From an uncultured Bacteroidales bacterium (GTDB lineage Bacteria; Bacteroidota; Bacteroidia; Bacteroidales; UBA932), in assembly GCA_900546395.1 (NCBI GenBank), contig URDD01000010.1, positions 1 to 49,036 on the forward strand: a stretch of 49,036 bases of DNA, in the 5' to 3' direction. The notes below the pieces were generated by a model, which saw only the letters and a list, made by a program, of their open reading frames with translations, had not been told where the DNA came from and ran no database searches. A program made the position numbers and the translations under genes. Shown here piece by piece: positions 1 to 9,209 of this stretch. Positions within the stretch are counted from its first letter, which is position 1, and every line of letters starts with the position of its first letter.

Positions 1-953
1 ACAGGATACCAGTCAGACTCACGTAGAGTGTATCGGAACGAAAACGAGACACTTTCTCCAGCCTTAAGAAAAGAACCTTCCTCCCCGAGAACAGGATGAT
101 ATAGGATCGGAGTAAATTCCCCGTCACGGTTCATAAGGGAAAGGCCCAACTTCCAGACCGCATGTGTCTTTTTGTCATATTCCCAAGGGTCTCTTGCCGT
201 GCCCGGCTCTGCAGTAACAGCCACAGTGACACCTGATTTGTCTGTAATCATAGATGTAAGAGTGGAAGCAGATCTTTCCTTTGAGACAATGGGGATATCG
301 GGGATACCTTGACCATAAGCCAATGCACGTACATAGTCATGATTGATTTCATTGCCCTGATACAGTCCTGGCACGGTCGCCCATTGGAAATCATATTTGT
401 CGGCAACCGTCAAAGACGGGGAAGTCAAAGACCAATAACCGTCCTGTTTTGCTACAAGTGTCATCGTGACCCTTATGTCTCCACCAGTATCAATTCTCCA
501 TTTCTCCTCAACCGACATCTGTCCGTCTTCATGGCATAACACTACCGCATCACCATCTTTCTTAAAATTTTGAGGGACATACACGATGTTCTCACCTGCC
601 CGGTTGAGGGCAACAGCAGTGTTGTTCTGCTGCCATGTGGCTATGATATAGCGATACTGGGGATCCGGGAAAACGACTTCCTTGCCGAGCGTATCATAAA
701 TGGCAATGGGTTCTGTACCAGGCTTTTCAGCCGAATATAGCACCCTATGCTGATATTTCGCAAGTTCAAGAGCCTTCCAACCATCTGTTCCTCTGATCTT
801 TACAGAACTTAACCTTATGCAGCCATCCGTGACACTCCACTCAAGTTCCACATTTTCAGAAGACAGTTTCACTGAAGAATCAACTTCAGCAAATAACGGC
901 ATGGAAAGCAGCAGACCTGCCGCAAGACACATATTTATCAGTAATCTGTACAT
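1..953 (-). CDS. Secreted protein of unknown function, N-terminal part (3' end outside window)
   Basis: An open frame starts at ATG 953 and stays open for 317 codons to the left edge, so only the N-terminal part is seen. Residues 1-22 form a clear signal peptide (MYRLL start, hydrophobic core, cut after LFA). The rest is rich in beta-strand-like segments and aromatic residues with no transmembrane helix, suggesting an extracytoplasmic beta-sandwich. It is the last visible gene of the SusCD operon, 12 nt after the DUF5017 gene, where polysaccharide loci usually place a glycoside hydrolase or lyase. Many such enzymes begin with a beta-sandwich before the catalytic domain. That role is inferred from position only; I do not recognise the family and no catalytic motif is visible in this part. 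Confidence 0.8.
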   Translation of the reverse strand, partial: MYRLLINMCLAAGLLLSMPLFAEVDSSVKLSSENVELEWSVTDGCIRLSSVKIRGTDGWKALELAKYQHRVLYSAEKPGTEPIAIYDTLGKEVVFPDPQYRYIIATWQQNNTAVALNRAGENIVYVPQNFKKDGDAVVLCHEDGQMSVEEKWRIDTGGDIRVTMTLVAKQDGYWSLTSPSLTVADKYDFQWATVPGLYQGNEINHDYVRALAYGQGIPDIPIVSKERSASTLTSMITDKSGVTVAVTAEPGTARDPWEYDKKTHAVWKLGLSLMNRDGEFTPILYHPVLGEEGSFLKAGESVSFSFRYTLRESDWYP

Positions 954-965
954 GTTTGACGATTG

Positions 966-2675
966 TTATTTAACTGTTACGGTTGTCGTTTCCTGTCGCC
1001 ATAATTTGCCGTCAAAATAATCGACTACAACGGTATATGTGCCGGCTGTCTTGAAAACATGGGTCCGGGAACCGAGCTCCACTCCTTCTCCTTTGTCAGG
1101 ACCTATCGAAACAGACCCTCTGTCAAATGCTTTTGAAATGACCCAGTCTTCATTTTCAACCATATTATTATCGGTCAATTTCGAATTTCCGTACATCAAT
1201 AACTGACCGGCAATTGTCCATGTCTCAGAACCTTTGACATTAATGACTTCCCAATTCATTGAGGACATATTTGCAACATTATTTCTAACCCCTAATGGAG
1301 TTATTGCATCGACCCTGATAGAGCGGACAACCCATCTGTTTTTCCAGGTAGCATCATTGGTATATTTAAAAGCCATATATACCGGTTCATCTCCATCCAT
1401 ATGGTCATTCAATATTAATTCTCCTGAAGGAGTGTGATCTTTACCAGATGAAAAAGTGCAGTATCCTGACAGATCTGTCCAAGTAGCATCCAATATGCTT
1501 TGATTATCATAAACTCCGCTAAAATCTTTTGAAGCAAGAAACTTAAGATTATCATATACAACCGAAGAGCCTCCAGTAAAATCACATAATGTAGAAAAAT
1601 TGACAGCCAGATTTCCTTTTGCAGTTCTGCTATAATTATCTCTTTCCATCCAGTCATGTCCTGCATCACCGGTCCATAAAGTGATATTCGAGACTCCATT
1701 ACCCGAAAGAGTAAAGGTTGCTGTCTCCCCTACAGTATATACAGCCTTGTCAGCAGTGAGTATAAGGTTTGGGACAGGATCCGGTTCTACGTCTGAATTG
1801 CCGATTACCTTAACCTCCACCTCAGTCAAGGAATATTTGCTATCCTCATACCATACAGATGAAGTCTCGAACACTGCCTTATATACACCTGGCTTGTCGT
1901 AAATATACTCGAATTCGGACATCGTAGTGCTGAGATTCTTTAGGGCCATTCCGGAATCTGGAACCAGACTTCTCGCATCCAGAGGCTTTGAAATGACCCA
2001 GTCGCAGTTGTCTTCGCCATTGCCTGCCGGAAGACCGTCAAAATACAGCCGACTCAAATTCTTCGTATCAATACCAACACCAGGATTACCATAATCAACT
2101 GTCTTCCAATCCATTGTAGCCATAGAAGCAAGATTATTCCTTACTCCTTCAGGAGTAACTTGAGAAACATCGGCAGTCCTTACAATCCACTGATTCCCTT
2201 TACCTGTATATTTAAAGGCTATGAAGAATTTTCCGTCACCGGCATATTCATTCAGTTTCAATTCACCGCTCGGATAATTGTCGTCTCCCTTGGAAAAACG
2301 GAACTTGTCCGTAAGGTCAGTCCATGTGGCAGCTTCTACATCAGCAGACTCATATACACCATTGAAATCCGTGGAAACCAATATCCTGAGATTATCATAG
2401 ACACCGGCATCATTGGAACGCACCAAAGTCTTGAAATCCAGAAACAGGTCACAATCCCCTTCCGTGCGGTGCCGATTCTCGTACATATGGCCATATTCCC
2501 CTGAATAGAACACAATATTGTCAGGATCTCCTTCAAACTTGAACGTCACAGGCTCTCCGACTTTATACTGTCCTTCTGAAAGCCGGACTTCGAGAGCAGC
2601 ATCAGGAGCCATATCCTTCAAACATGAGACTGCAGCCAATGCTGCAAGCCCTATAAATAATATCTTGTTTTTCAT
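966..2675 (-). CDS. SusE-position surface lipoprotein with two DUF5017-type units
   Basis: The 569-residue product begins with a lipoprotein signal peptide whose lipobox ends at Cys18 (AAVSC). It is built from two similar halves, about residues 25-292 and 304-569. Each half has a VGE..TF beta segment, a (Y/T)SG..GH-like turn, a VYDNL(R/K) motif, an A(T)WTDL segment, a GVRNN motif and a DWVISK motif before a final immunoglobulin-like strand. This matches the DUF5017 family found in SusCD operons. It lies 18 nt downstream of susD, the slot where SusE/SusF-type glycan-binding lipoproteins normally sit. A surface binding role is inferred from that position. The doubled domain is unusual if, as I recall, single-domain members are the norm. 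Confidence 0.85.
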   Translation of the reverse strand: MKNKILFIGLAALAAVSCLKDMAPDAALEVRLSEGQYKVGEPVTFKFEGDPDNIVFYSGEYGHMYENRHRTEGDCDLFLDFKTLVRSNDAGVYDNLRILVSTDFNGVYESADVEAATWTDLTDKFRFSKGDDNYPSGELKLNEYAGDGKFFIAFKYTGKGNQWIVRTADVSQVTPEGVRNNLASMATMDWKTVDYGNPGVGIDTKNLSRLYFDGLPAGNGEDNCDWVISKPLDARSLVPDSGMALKNLSTTMSEFEYIYDKPGVYKAVFETSSVWYEDSKYSLTEVEVKVIGNSDVEPDPVPNLILTADKAVYTVGETATFTLSGNGVSNITLWTGDAGHDWMERDNYSRTAKGNLAVNFSTLCDFTGGSSVVYDNLKFLASKDFSGVYDNQSILDATWTDLSGYCTFSSGKDHTPSGELILNDHMDGDEPVYMAFKYTNDATWKNRWVVRSIRVDAITPLGVRNNVANMSSMNWEVINVKGSETWTIAGQLLMYGNSKLTDNNMVENEDWVISKAFDRGSVSIGPDKGEGVELGSRTHVFKTAGTYTVVVDYFDGKLWRQETTTVTVK

Positions 2676-2693
2676 TTCTGTCTTTATTTAATT

Positions 2694-4328
2694 TTACCAT
2701 CCGGGATTCTGGGTCATCTTCTTGTTTACGGTTAGTTCCGTGTTGGGAATCGGGAAGAGTACATTACGGTCTGTAGTTCTGCTGCCTGCTCTTGTGCAAT
2801 ACAGGTATGTCTGGTTGACCTTATTGTTTTTATCCTTTATGAACGATGTAACATCATTTGCAAGACGATTCATAGTCTCAACATAGACGCCCCAACGAAT
2901 CAGATCCCACTTTCGGATACCTTCGAAACAAAATTCACGGAAGCGTTCATCCTCTACGGCCTGCCGGAACTCATCTTTATCAAGCCCGGAAGGAATATCG
3001 CAGGAAGCATCAGGAGTATCAAGCGGCTTGCCATATGCCCTTCTCCTAACCTGATTTATAGCATCATAGGCCTCATCCACCGGACCATTGAGCTCGTTAA
3101 GTGCTTCCGCTTTCATCAAAAGCACATCACTGTACCTCATAATAGGGAAATTGGTTGCAGTAAAAAGTTTGGCCTTGCTACCGGTTTCATACTCACGTCT
3201 CCACTTTCCAGGATTGCGTTTCCAGAGATTATCCGGCTTTGTTTCATCACTCAAATCAATCTTAGTACGCGTCTTGGTCTTCGCATCATACCCATACTGA
3301 TGGTCAGCAATAGACCAGTCCCTGCGGAGATCTTCTTTTTCAAAAGCATCAAAAAGCTTTTTCTGTGCAGTCATAGGACCACCGGAATAACCAAAACTCT
3401 CATCCCTGCACAAGATACCGTTCTCTACTCCTACTGAACCGGCCAGATCTTCCGCCCCGATTTTGTTGCCGCACATACCGACCTCCCAGATAATTTCTTT
3501 AGGTTCATTGATATTCTGCACCTGATTAATAAAAATCTGCTTATAATCCTTGTTCATGGAATGCTTGCCGGAAGAAATCACAAGATTTGCATATATCAGT
3601 GCCTGTTCATAATATTTTCCAGCCTGCTCCGAATCCTTTTCCGCCTTAGGAGTCAAAGGTTCTCCGGCCATCTTGAGGTACACCCTTGCAAGTATTGCCT
3701 GCACACCCGTCCTTGAAATCCTTTCATTGGAGCCAAGTTCGTCTATCTCAAAGACGAGCTTCTCGGCGTGTGTCATATCGTCCACAATCTGCCCGTATAT
3801 AGTTTCAAGAGAAGATTTTTCAATATATTTCTCATCCGGATTTACAGTGGGAGTCAGTTTCAAAGGCACCTCTCCGAAACATTGCGTAAGCAGGAAATAA
3901 TAATACCCACGCATAAACAGGGCCTCCCCGAGAATAGCTTTCTTCGTTCTTTCATCCGGAACTTCGCCATTGAAGCTTGCTATGAGAAAATTAGCTCGGC
4001 TAACTCCCTCATAAAGAATCTCCCAAAGCCTTCCTATATCAAGATCAGCCGCATCAAAATATCCATGTCTGATATTATTATCCAAAAAGTTGTTGGTATA
4101 CGAAAATTCGTCACTTAATACAAAGAACCCGAAAAGCCCCTTGCTGTACATACGGCCGTTGGTATCGATCAGGCGGTTATATACTCCGTTGAGAGCTTTC
4201 TGCATCTCCGCTTCAGTCCTGTAGTAATAGTCCGGGGTCACAAAATCCGGTTCCCTTTCCATAAAAGAGCAGGATATGGCAGAAAGTCCGGCAAGTAAAA
4301 GCATTATATAAATAATATAGCGTTTCAT
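2694..4328 (-). CDS. SusD/RagB family outer-membrane lipoprotein
   Basis: A 544-residue product if started at ATG 4328; an in-frame ATG at 4337 adds three residues (MFI). The MKRY start gives the usual lipoprotein signal, with the lipobox cysteine about 20 residues in (LSAISC). The mature start (MEREPDF..PDYYYRTEAEMQKALNGVYN) is the standard SusD N-terminus, and the C-terminal half has the family's RYSDVLLMKAEALNEL and FEGIRKWDLIRWG segments. SusD proteins are alpha-helical (TPR-like) lids that sit on the SusC channel and bind the ligand at the cell surface. The gene follows susC by about 19 nt and is surely cotranscribed with it. The ligand cannot be read from the sequence. Confidence 0.97.
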   Translation of the reverse strand: MKRYIIYIMLLLAGLSAISCSFMEREPDFVTPDYYYRTEAEMQKALNGVYNRLIDTNGRMYSKGLFGFFVLSDEFSYTNNFLDNNIRHGYFDAADLDIGRLWEILYEGVSRANFLIASFNGEVPDERTKKAILGEALFMRGYYYFLLTQCFGEVPLKLTPTVNPDEKYIEKSSLETIYGQIVDDMTHAEKLVFEIDELGSNERISRTGVQAILARVYLKMAGEPLTPKAEKDSEQAGKYYEQALIYANLVISSGKHSMNKDYKQIFINQVQNINEPKEIIWEVGMCGNKIGAEDLAGSVGVENGILCRDESFGYSGGPMTAQKKLFDAFEKEDLRRDWSIADHQYGYDAKTKTRTKIDLSDETKPDNLWKRNPGKWRREYETGSKAKLFTATNFPIMRYSDVLLMKAEALNELNGPVDEAYDAINQVRRRAYGKPLDTPDASCDIPSGLDKDEFRQAVEDERFREFCFEGIRKWDLIRWGVYVETMNRLANDVTSFIKDKNNKVNQTYLYCTRAGSRTTDRNVLFPIPNTELTVNKKMTQNPGW

Positions 4329-4347
4329 AATGAACATCTAGTTAAAA

Positions 4348-7300
4348 TTAGAATGTAAGTTCAATTCCTCCTGTTATAGTCATAGCCCTCGGGTATGCGG
4401 ACCAGTCGAATGCCGGAGTAAGGGCCGTCGGACGTGTAGAAACTTCCGGATCGAAGCCTGTATATCTGGTCCATGTAAACAGGTTCTGTCCGGAAACATA
4501 GATCCTGAGGGACTTCATCTTTATCGCCTGCATCCACTTGGTAGGAAAACGGTAGCCAATGGAAAGTGTCTTGAGACGAAGGAATGAGCCGTCTTCTATT
4601 GTCCTGTCCGAATAGGCAGCTTTTCCCTGACCACCTGTACGATAGAGAGTATTGGACGGATTTTCCGGAGTCCACCTGTCAGCATACGATGCGAACATGT
4701 TCAATGACTGCCTCGTGGTCGGTTCTCCTGCCTCGAATACTATCCTGTTGGCATTCAGGATATCTCCTCCATAACTCCACTGAAAATAGATGCTAAGATC
4801 AAAGTTCTTGTACTGAAAGTAGTTGTTGAAACCTCCTATATGCAGAGGATTGGGATTTCCGATAATTGTCTGGTCGTATGTATCAACAACTCCGTCACCG
4901 TTAATGTCCTTGTACCTGATATCACCAGGCTGAATCATGCTGCGGTCATTACCGTTATTGGGAATACCGGTTTTCAGGACATACTGTTCACCGACCTTAT
5001 CAAAATGCTCATACTGATAGATTCCGTCGAACAGGTAACCGTAAAACATGGCTATAGGTTGTCCCGGCACAGCAATATACGGATATACGTTGTTGAAATT
5101 ACCCCAGGTCACACGGGTTGACAGGCTCGGTTCATCCTCGTTAAGGGCAAGTACCTTGTTGTCATTGAACGAGATATTGAAGTTGGATGTCCAGAGAAAA
5201 TCCTTTGTTCGTATGTTTGTAGTATTGAGGGTAATTTCAAGACCTGAGTTTGACACACTTCCAACATTCTTGTATGCAGTCAGGAAGCCCATGCTCGGAG
5301 CCATAGTCGCATTCAGGAGCAAATCATCTGTACGCTTGTAATACCAGTCAAAATTGGCTGTAATCCTATCGTCAAGGAAACCAAGGTCAAGACCAATATT
5401 TGTCTGACTGGTAGTCTCCCATTTAAGGTTCTTGTTACCCAAAATCTTAGGAACAACTCCTATATCAGGAGTGTTGCCCACAACATACCCAGAATCCGGA
5501 GTCACCTCCATCGACAGGTATTGAGCATAGTCACTCACCCTATTGTTACCAGTCGAACCGTATCCGACACGCAGTTTTCCCGTAGTCCACCATCTAAGGT
5601 TCTTCACAAAGTTCTCATTCGCAAATGACCATGCCACAGATACTGAAGGGAAGTATGCCCATCTGTTCTTTCTTGAGAATTTTGACGAGGCATCGGCTCG
5701 GAATGACGCAGTTATAAGGTATCTTGACTTATAGTTATAATCAATCCTCGCAAGAGCTGACATAAGACCGTTCGATGTGGTAGTTACTGGAGTTTTCGTA
5801 ATCTCACCGTCATCCAGGCCGTTTATTCCAAGCGACTCGTTACGTATATTTATGGAATATACGGCATTGGAATGATACCTGGTGTTCTGAAGTGTAAAAC
5901 CTCCGAGTATCTTCAGATTGTGATTCTTGTCAAGTTTAGGACTCCAGGTAATCGTATTCTCATTAAGAATATTAGTACGTTCTATATTGGTAAGGGAGCC
6001 GTTTACTTTATCATTGGTATGCTTGTGGCCAAGCCTTGAACTTGAATTGAAGAATACTTCCTTTCTTTGGTCAACCTTATTGTATCCTCCGGATACTCTC
6101 AGCACCAGATTGTCAAATATTTTCCACTCAAAATAGGCGTTGGCTATGAAATTATAGGTATAAAGCGGATTGTACTCGTTCTTTACAGACATAAGTGGGT
6201 TCACACGATAATCCGCGTTAGGATTAGTCTCGTCGTCGAACATAGTATTGAGAAGATCTTCATTTTTCACACTCGAGACAGGACGATATCCCAACATACT
6301 GTACATCAGGCTCATAGTTGGGCTGGTATTGGATTCTGACACCACCGTACCGTACTTTTTCGTATACGTATAGTTCAGGTTGATGCCAACTTTCAGTTTG
6401 CTATTTATTATCTGGTCCAGCACAGCCCTCCCCTGATATTTCTGATAGCCGCTGTTGAGTATGATACCGTCCTGGTCATTTATTAGACCTGAGATAGAAT
6501 AGCGTGTCTTTTCATTACCTCCCCTGACAGAAATATTATGGTTATGCACTATGGCATTCCTCAGCAGAAGGTCCTGCCAATTGATACCTTTGACTTCTCT
6601 GTACCACTCAAGATCGCGTTCGCCATTGAGGTATACATCGCCATAATGTTCCGGATCAAGTTCAAGCTGATAACGTACGAACTCGTATGGCTCCATCATC
6701 TCCATACGCTTTGTCACCTTCTGCACACCGGCCCAACCGTTGTAGGTGATTACTGGTGCTCCTACTTTTCCTTTCTTAGTGGTAATCAGTACGACACCAT
6801 TGGCTCCCCTGGCTCCGTAGATAGCTGTTGCCGAGGCATCCTTAAGTATCTGCATGGATTCGATTTCCTCCGGGTTCAGCATTGAACCTACTGAAGCTTC
6901 CATCGGGAAGCCATCTACCACATAGAGTGGGGAGTTGTCCTGTGTCACTGAATTGTTACCCCTAATGACAATATTCATGTCGCTGCCGGGCTGACCGTCT
7001 GAAGAGGTAATGGAAACTCCAGCCACGCGCCCTGCAAGCATTTCCTCGAAATTGGCCACCGGAGCCTTTTTCATCTCGGCCACATTCACTGTGGTGATAG
7101 AGCCGGTAAGGTCTTTCCTCGCTGTGGTACCGTAACCTATGGCCACAGCCTCCTCAAGGAGTTCAGCATCTTCGTGCAGCATCACAGTCAGAGTCTTTTC
7201 ATTCTTAAGGCTTATGATCTGCGCCTTGTATCCGATACATGAAAACTCAAGTTCATTGTCGTCCGGAGACAACTCAATGGTAAATTTTCCGTCAAGGTCG

Positions 7301-7509
7301 CTGATTACACCGACCTTTTTGCCGACAACGGCAATAGAAGCTCCGATAACGGGTTCTCCGGTCTCGAAGTCAACAACGATTCCGGACAGTTTGCGGCTTT
7401 GGCCAGCCTCCTCCGCACCAAGCGTCTGAGGCAATGCCAGAATAGCCATAAGCATGACACATAGACAGCTCATAGACCATTTAGTTTTTAGGATTACTGC
7501 ATTTTTCAT
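4348..7509 (-). CDS. SusC/RagA family TonB-linked outer-membrane transporter
   Basis: The 1053-residue product has an N-terminal signal peptide (about residues 1-32), a carboxypeptidase-D-like regulatory domain (about 40-125, with GIVVDFETGEPVIGASI), a TonB-box-like segment (EEAVAIGYG), a plug domain containing the SusC signature (LYVVDGFP and ILKDASATAIYGARGANGV), and a long beta-barrel ending in a C-terminal aromatic residue. It lacks the extra N-terminal STN signalling domain of SusC-like receptors that talk to anti-sigma factors, which fits the presence of a LacI-type regulator instead. It imports an oligosaccharide or similar ligand across the outer membrane with its SusD partner. The gene lies 16 nt downstream of the symporter gene. 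Confidence 0.98.
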   Translation of the reverse strand: MKNAVILKTKWSMSCLCVMLMAILALPQTLGAEEAGQSRKLSGIVVDFETGEPVIGASIAVVGKKVGVISDLDGKFTIELSPDDNELEFSCIGYKAQIISLKNEKTLTVMLHEDAELLEEAVAIGYGTTARKDLTGSITTVNVAEMKKAPVANFEEMLAGRVAGVSITSSDGQPGSDMNIVIRGNNSVTQDNSPLYVVDGFPMEASVGSMLNPEEIESMQILKDASATAIYGARGANGVVLITTKKGKVGAPVITYNGWAGVQKVTKRMEMMEPYEFVRYQLELDPEHYGDVYLNGERDLEWYREVKGINWQDLLLRNAIVHNHNISVRGGNEKTRYSISGLINDQDGIILNSGYQKYQGRAVLDQIINSKLKVGINLNYTYTKKYGTVVSESNTSPTMSLMYSMLGYRPVSSVKNEDLLNTMFDDETNPNADYRVNPLMSVKNEYNPLYTYNFIANAYFEWKIFDNLVLRVSGGYNKVDQRKEVFFNSSSRLGHKHTNDKVNGSLTNIERTNILNENTITWSPKLDKNHNLKILGGFTLQNTRYHSNAVYSINIRNESLGINGLDDGEITKTPVTTTSNGLMSALARIDYNYKSRYLITASFRADASSKFSRKNRWAYFPSVSVAWSFANENFVKNLRWWTTGKLRVGYGSTGNNRVSDYAQYLSMEVTPDSGYVVGNTPDIGVVPKILGNKNLKWETTSQTNIGLDLGFLDDRITANFDWYYKRTDDLLLNATMAPSMGFLTAYKNVGSVSNSGLEITLNTTNIRTKDFLWTSNFNISFNDNKVLALNEDEPSLSTRVTWGNFNNVYPYIAVPGQPIAMFYGYLFDGIYQYEHFDKVGEQYVLKTGIPNNGNDRSMIQPGDIRYKDINGDGVVDTYDQTIIGNPNPLHIGGFNNYFQYKNFDLSIYFQWSYGGDILNANRIVFEAGEPTTRQSLNMFASYADRWTPENPSNTLYRTGGQGKAAYSDRTIEDGSFLRLKTLSIGYRFPTKWMQAIKMKSLRIYVSGQNLFTWTRYTGFDPEVSTRPTALTPAFDWSAYPRAMTITGGIELTF

Positions 7510-7525
7510 AGTGCAATATACAATG

Positions 7526-9193
7526 TTAGTTATTAGTGTTTCTTGATTTTAATAGAAGCATAGTTCCTACGACAGCGATAATCAGCCCCACTGCTACTGG
7601 TACTGCCAAGTTCTCATCAGACATAACTCCCAAAACAGTAACTACCGCTCCGGAAATCGTTATACCTATTCCAAGCACTCTCTGGGTAAAACGACTGGTC
7701 TGCCTTACATTCACAGGGTCCGACGGTGCATCATTCTGCACACGGTTCTGCTTTGCAACAAGGTATTCAGCATACTTGGGGTCTGAATATCCTTTCTTCC
7801 ACAGTACGGCTTCAGTTACTGCAAGCAGGATGACAGGTACAACGGAACCGACAAGCATCTCCCACTCCCTATCAAGAGACAGACCTAAAAACCAAGGGGA
7901 GACGAATTTGAAGAAAAGGTTTATAGCCAAGCTGACAAACGTTATCCCAAGTATTGTACGTGAAGTATGGCGCTTCGAGAACAGGGACCAGATTACAGGC
8001 AGATAGATGGGGACTCCCGTAAGCGCAGCCACGCTGATGACCACATTCACTATGCCACCCATAGACTTGATAAGAAGAGCCACCACCACGGCAAGCACTC
8101 CGAAACCCAACGTTGATAAACGGGCTACACGCATCAGGGCCTTTTCCGATGACTTCGGCCTCATCCTTCGGAAAATATCGTTGGTGAACACTCCTGCAGA
8201 TATATTGAGGGTAGCATTCAACGAACTTGCTGTAGCGAAAATCATCCCTCCAAGCATCAGTCCGAGCAGTCCGTCAGGCATCGCCTCTTTGCACATAAGC
8301 AGGTAAGCATCCTCATTCTGAAATCCTGTCAAATCCGGATTGTAGATACGGTATATCATTGGAGGAAGCATCCAAAGAACGGGACTGATAAGATAAAGCA
8401 CTCCGAAAAGCCAGCCCACCTTTTGGGAATCCTTTTCTGTCTTTACTGAAGTATACCTCTGCACATAGGCCCAGTTCCCTCCGAGAAAGAACATGTTGTA
8501 GATACAGAAAGCAAATATGAATCCGGGCGTATATTCTTCCGAAAACAATTTGAAAAAACCTTCCGGTGCCTGACTGAATAGTTCCCGAACTCCCCCTATC
8601 CTGCCGAATGACAACGGCACAACAATTATCACTGCCGCAAACAGAATTATAAACTGGAGGACATCGGTCACGACCACTCCGCGAAGACCGCCTACGGCGA
8701 CATATATCATGCTAAAAGCCCCCAAGGCAAGGATTGCAGTAGTCAGGGGAAGACCCATAGACACCTCCACAATCTTGGCGACAGGATAAAGGAAGGAACC
8801 TGTGGTGAAAATTGAAACCGCCAGAAAGATATAAGTATATGTCTTCTGCGTTTTTGCTCCGAAACGTTCGGTAATATATTCCGCTGCCGTCAAACTTTTG
8901 GTACGATGCCAGCGCGGAGCAAACCACGTACCCACTGCAAAGCCGGCAACAGACATGGTCAATTGGATGATAACGGACACAAGACCATATGAATAAGCAA
9001 TGGAACCCCACACTACAAAGGTCCCTGCCGAAAAGAACCCCATAAACAGGGAAAGTCCGCTCATGCCCCAGGGAACATTTCCGCCGCCTGCAAAGAAACT
9101 CTTCATATCCTTGCCAGTGCGTGAAAATGAAATTCCAGTTACAAGTACACCTATCGAAAACAGGATTATAGTTATAAAATCAAGTGTATTCAT
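7526..9193 (-). CDS. Sodium:solute symporter (SSS family)
   Basis: The 555-residue protein is almost entirely hydrophobic, with about 13-14 predicted membrane spans. It has the SSS-family N-terminal features: a first helix followed by MKSFFAGGGNVPWG, then a second helix with FSAGTFVVWGS. It should import a solute across the inner membrane using the sodium gradient. Placement between the FAD-dependent oxidoreductase gene and susC, with 16-nt gaps on both sides, suggests that it takes up the product released in the periplasm by the locus. The nhaA gene, which maintains the sodium gradient, lies nearby but on the other strand and in a separate unit. Substrate specificity cannot be assigned. Confidence 0.95.
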   Translation of the reverse strand: MNTLDFITIILFSIGVLVTGISFSRTGKDMKSFFAGGGNVPWGMSGLSLFMGFFSAGTFVVWGSIAYSYGLVSVIIQLTMSVAGFAVGTWFAPRWHRTKSLTAAEYITERFGAKTQKTYTYIFLAVSIFTTGSFLYPVAKIVEVSMGLPLTTAILALGAFSMIYVAVGGLRGVVVTDVLQFIILFAAVIIVVPLSFGRIGGVRELFSQAPEGFFKLFSEEYTPGFIFAFCIYNMFFLGGNWAYVQRYTSVKTEKDSQKVGWLFGVLYLISPVLWMLPPMIYRIYNPDLTGFQNEDAYLLMCKEAMPDGLLGLMLGGMIFATASSLNATLNISAGVFTNDIFRRMRPKSSEKALMRVARLSTLGFGVLAVVVALLIKSMGGIVNVVISVAALTGVPIYLPVIWSLFSKRHTSRTILGITFVSLAINLFFKFVSPWFLGLSLDREWEMLVGSVVPVILLAVTEAVLWKKGYSDPKYAEYLVAKQNRVQNDAPSDPVNVRQTSRFTQRVLGIGITISGAVVTVLGVMSDENLAVPVAVGLIIAVVGTMLLLKSRNTNN

Positions 9194-9209
9194 TATATAG
9201 TTATGTTAT

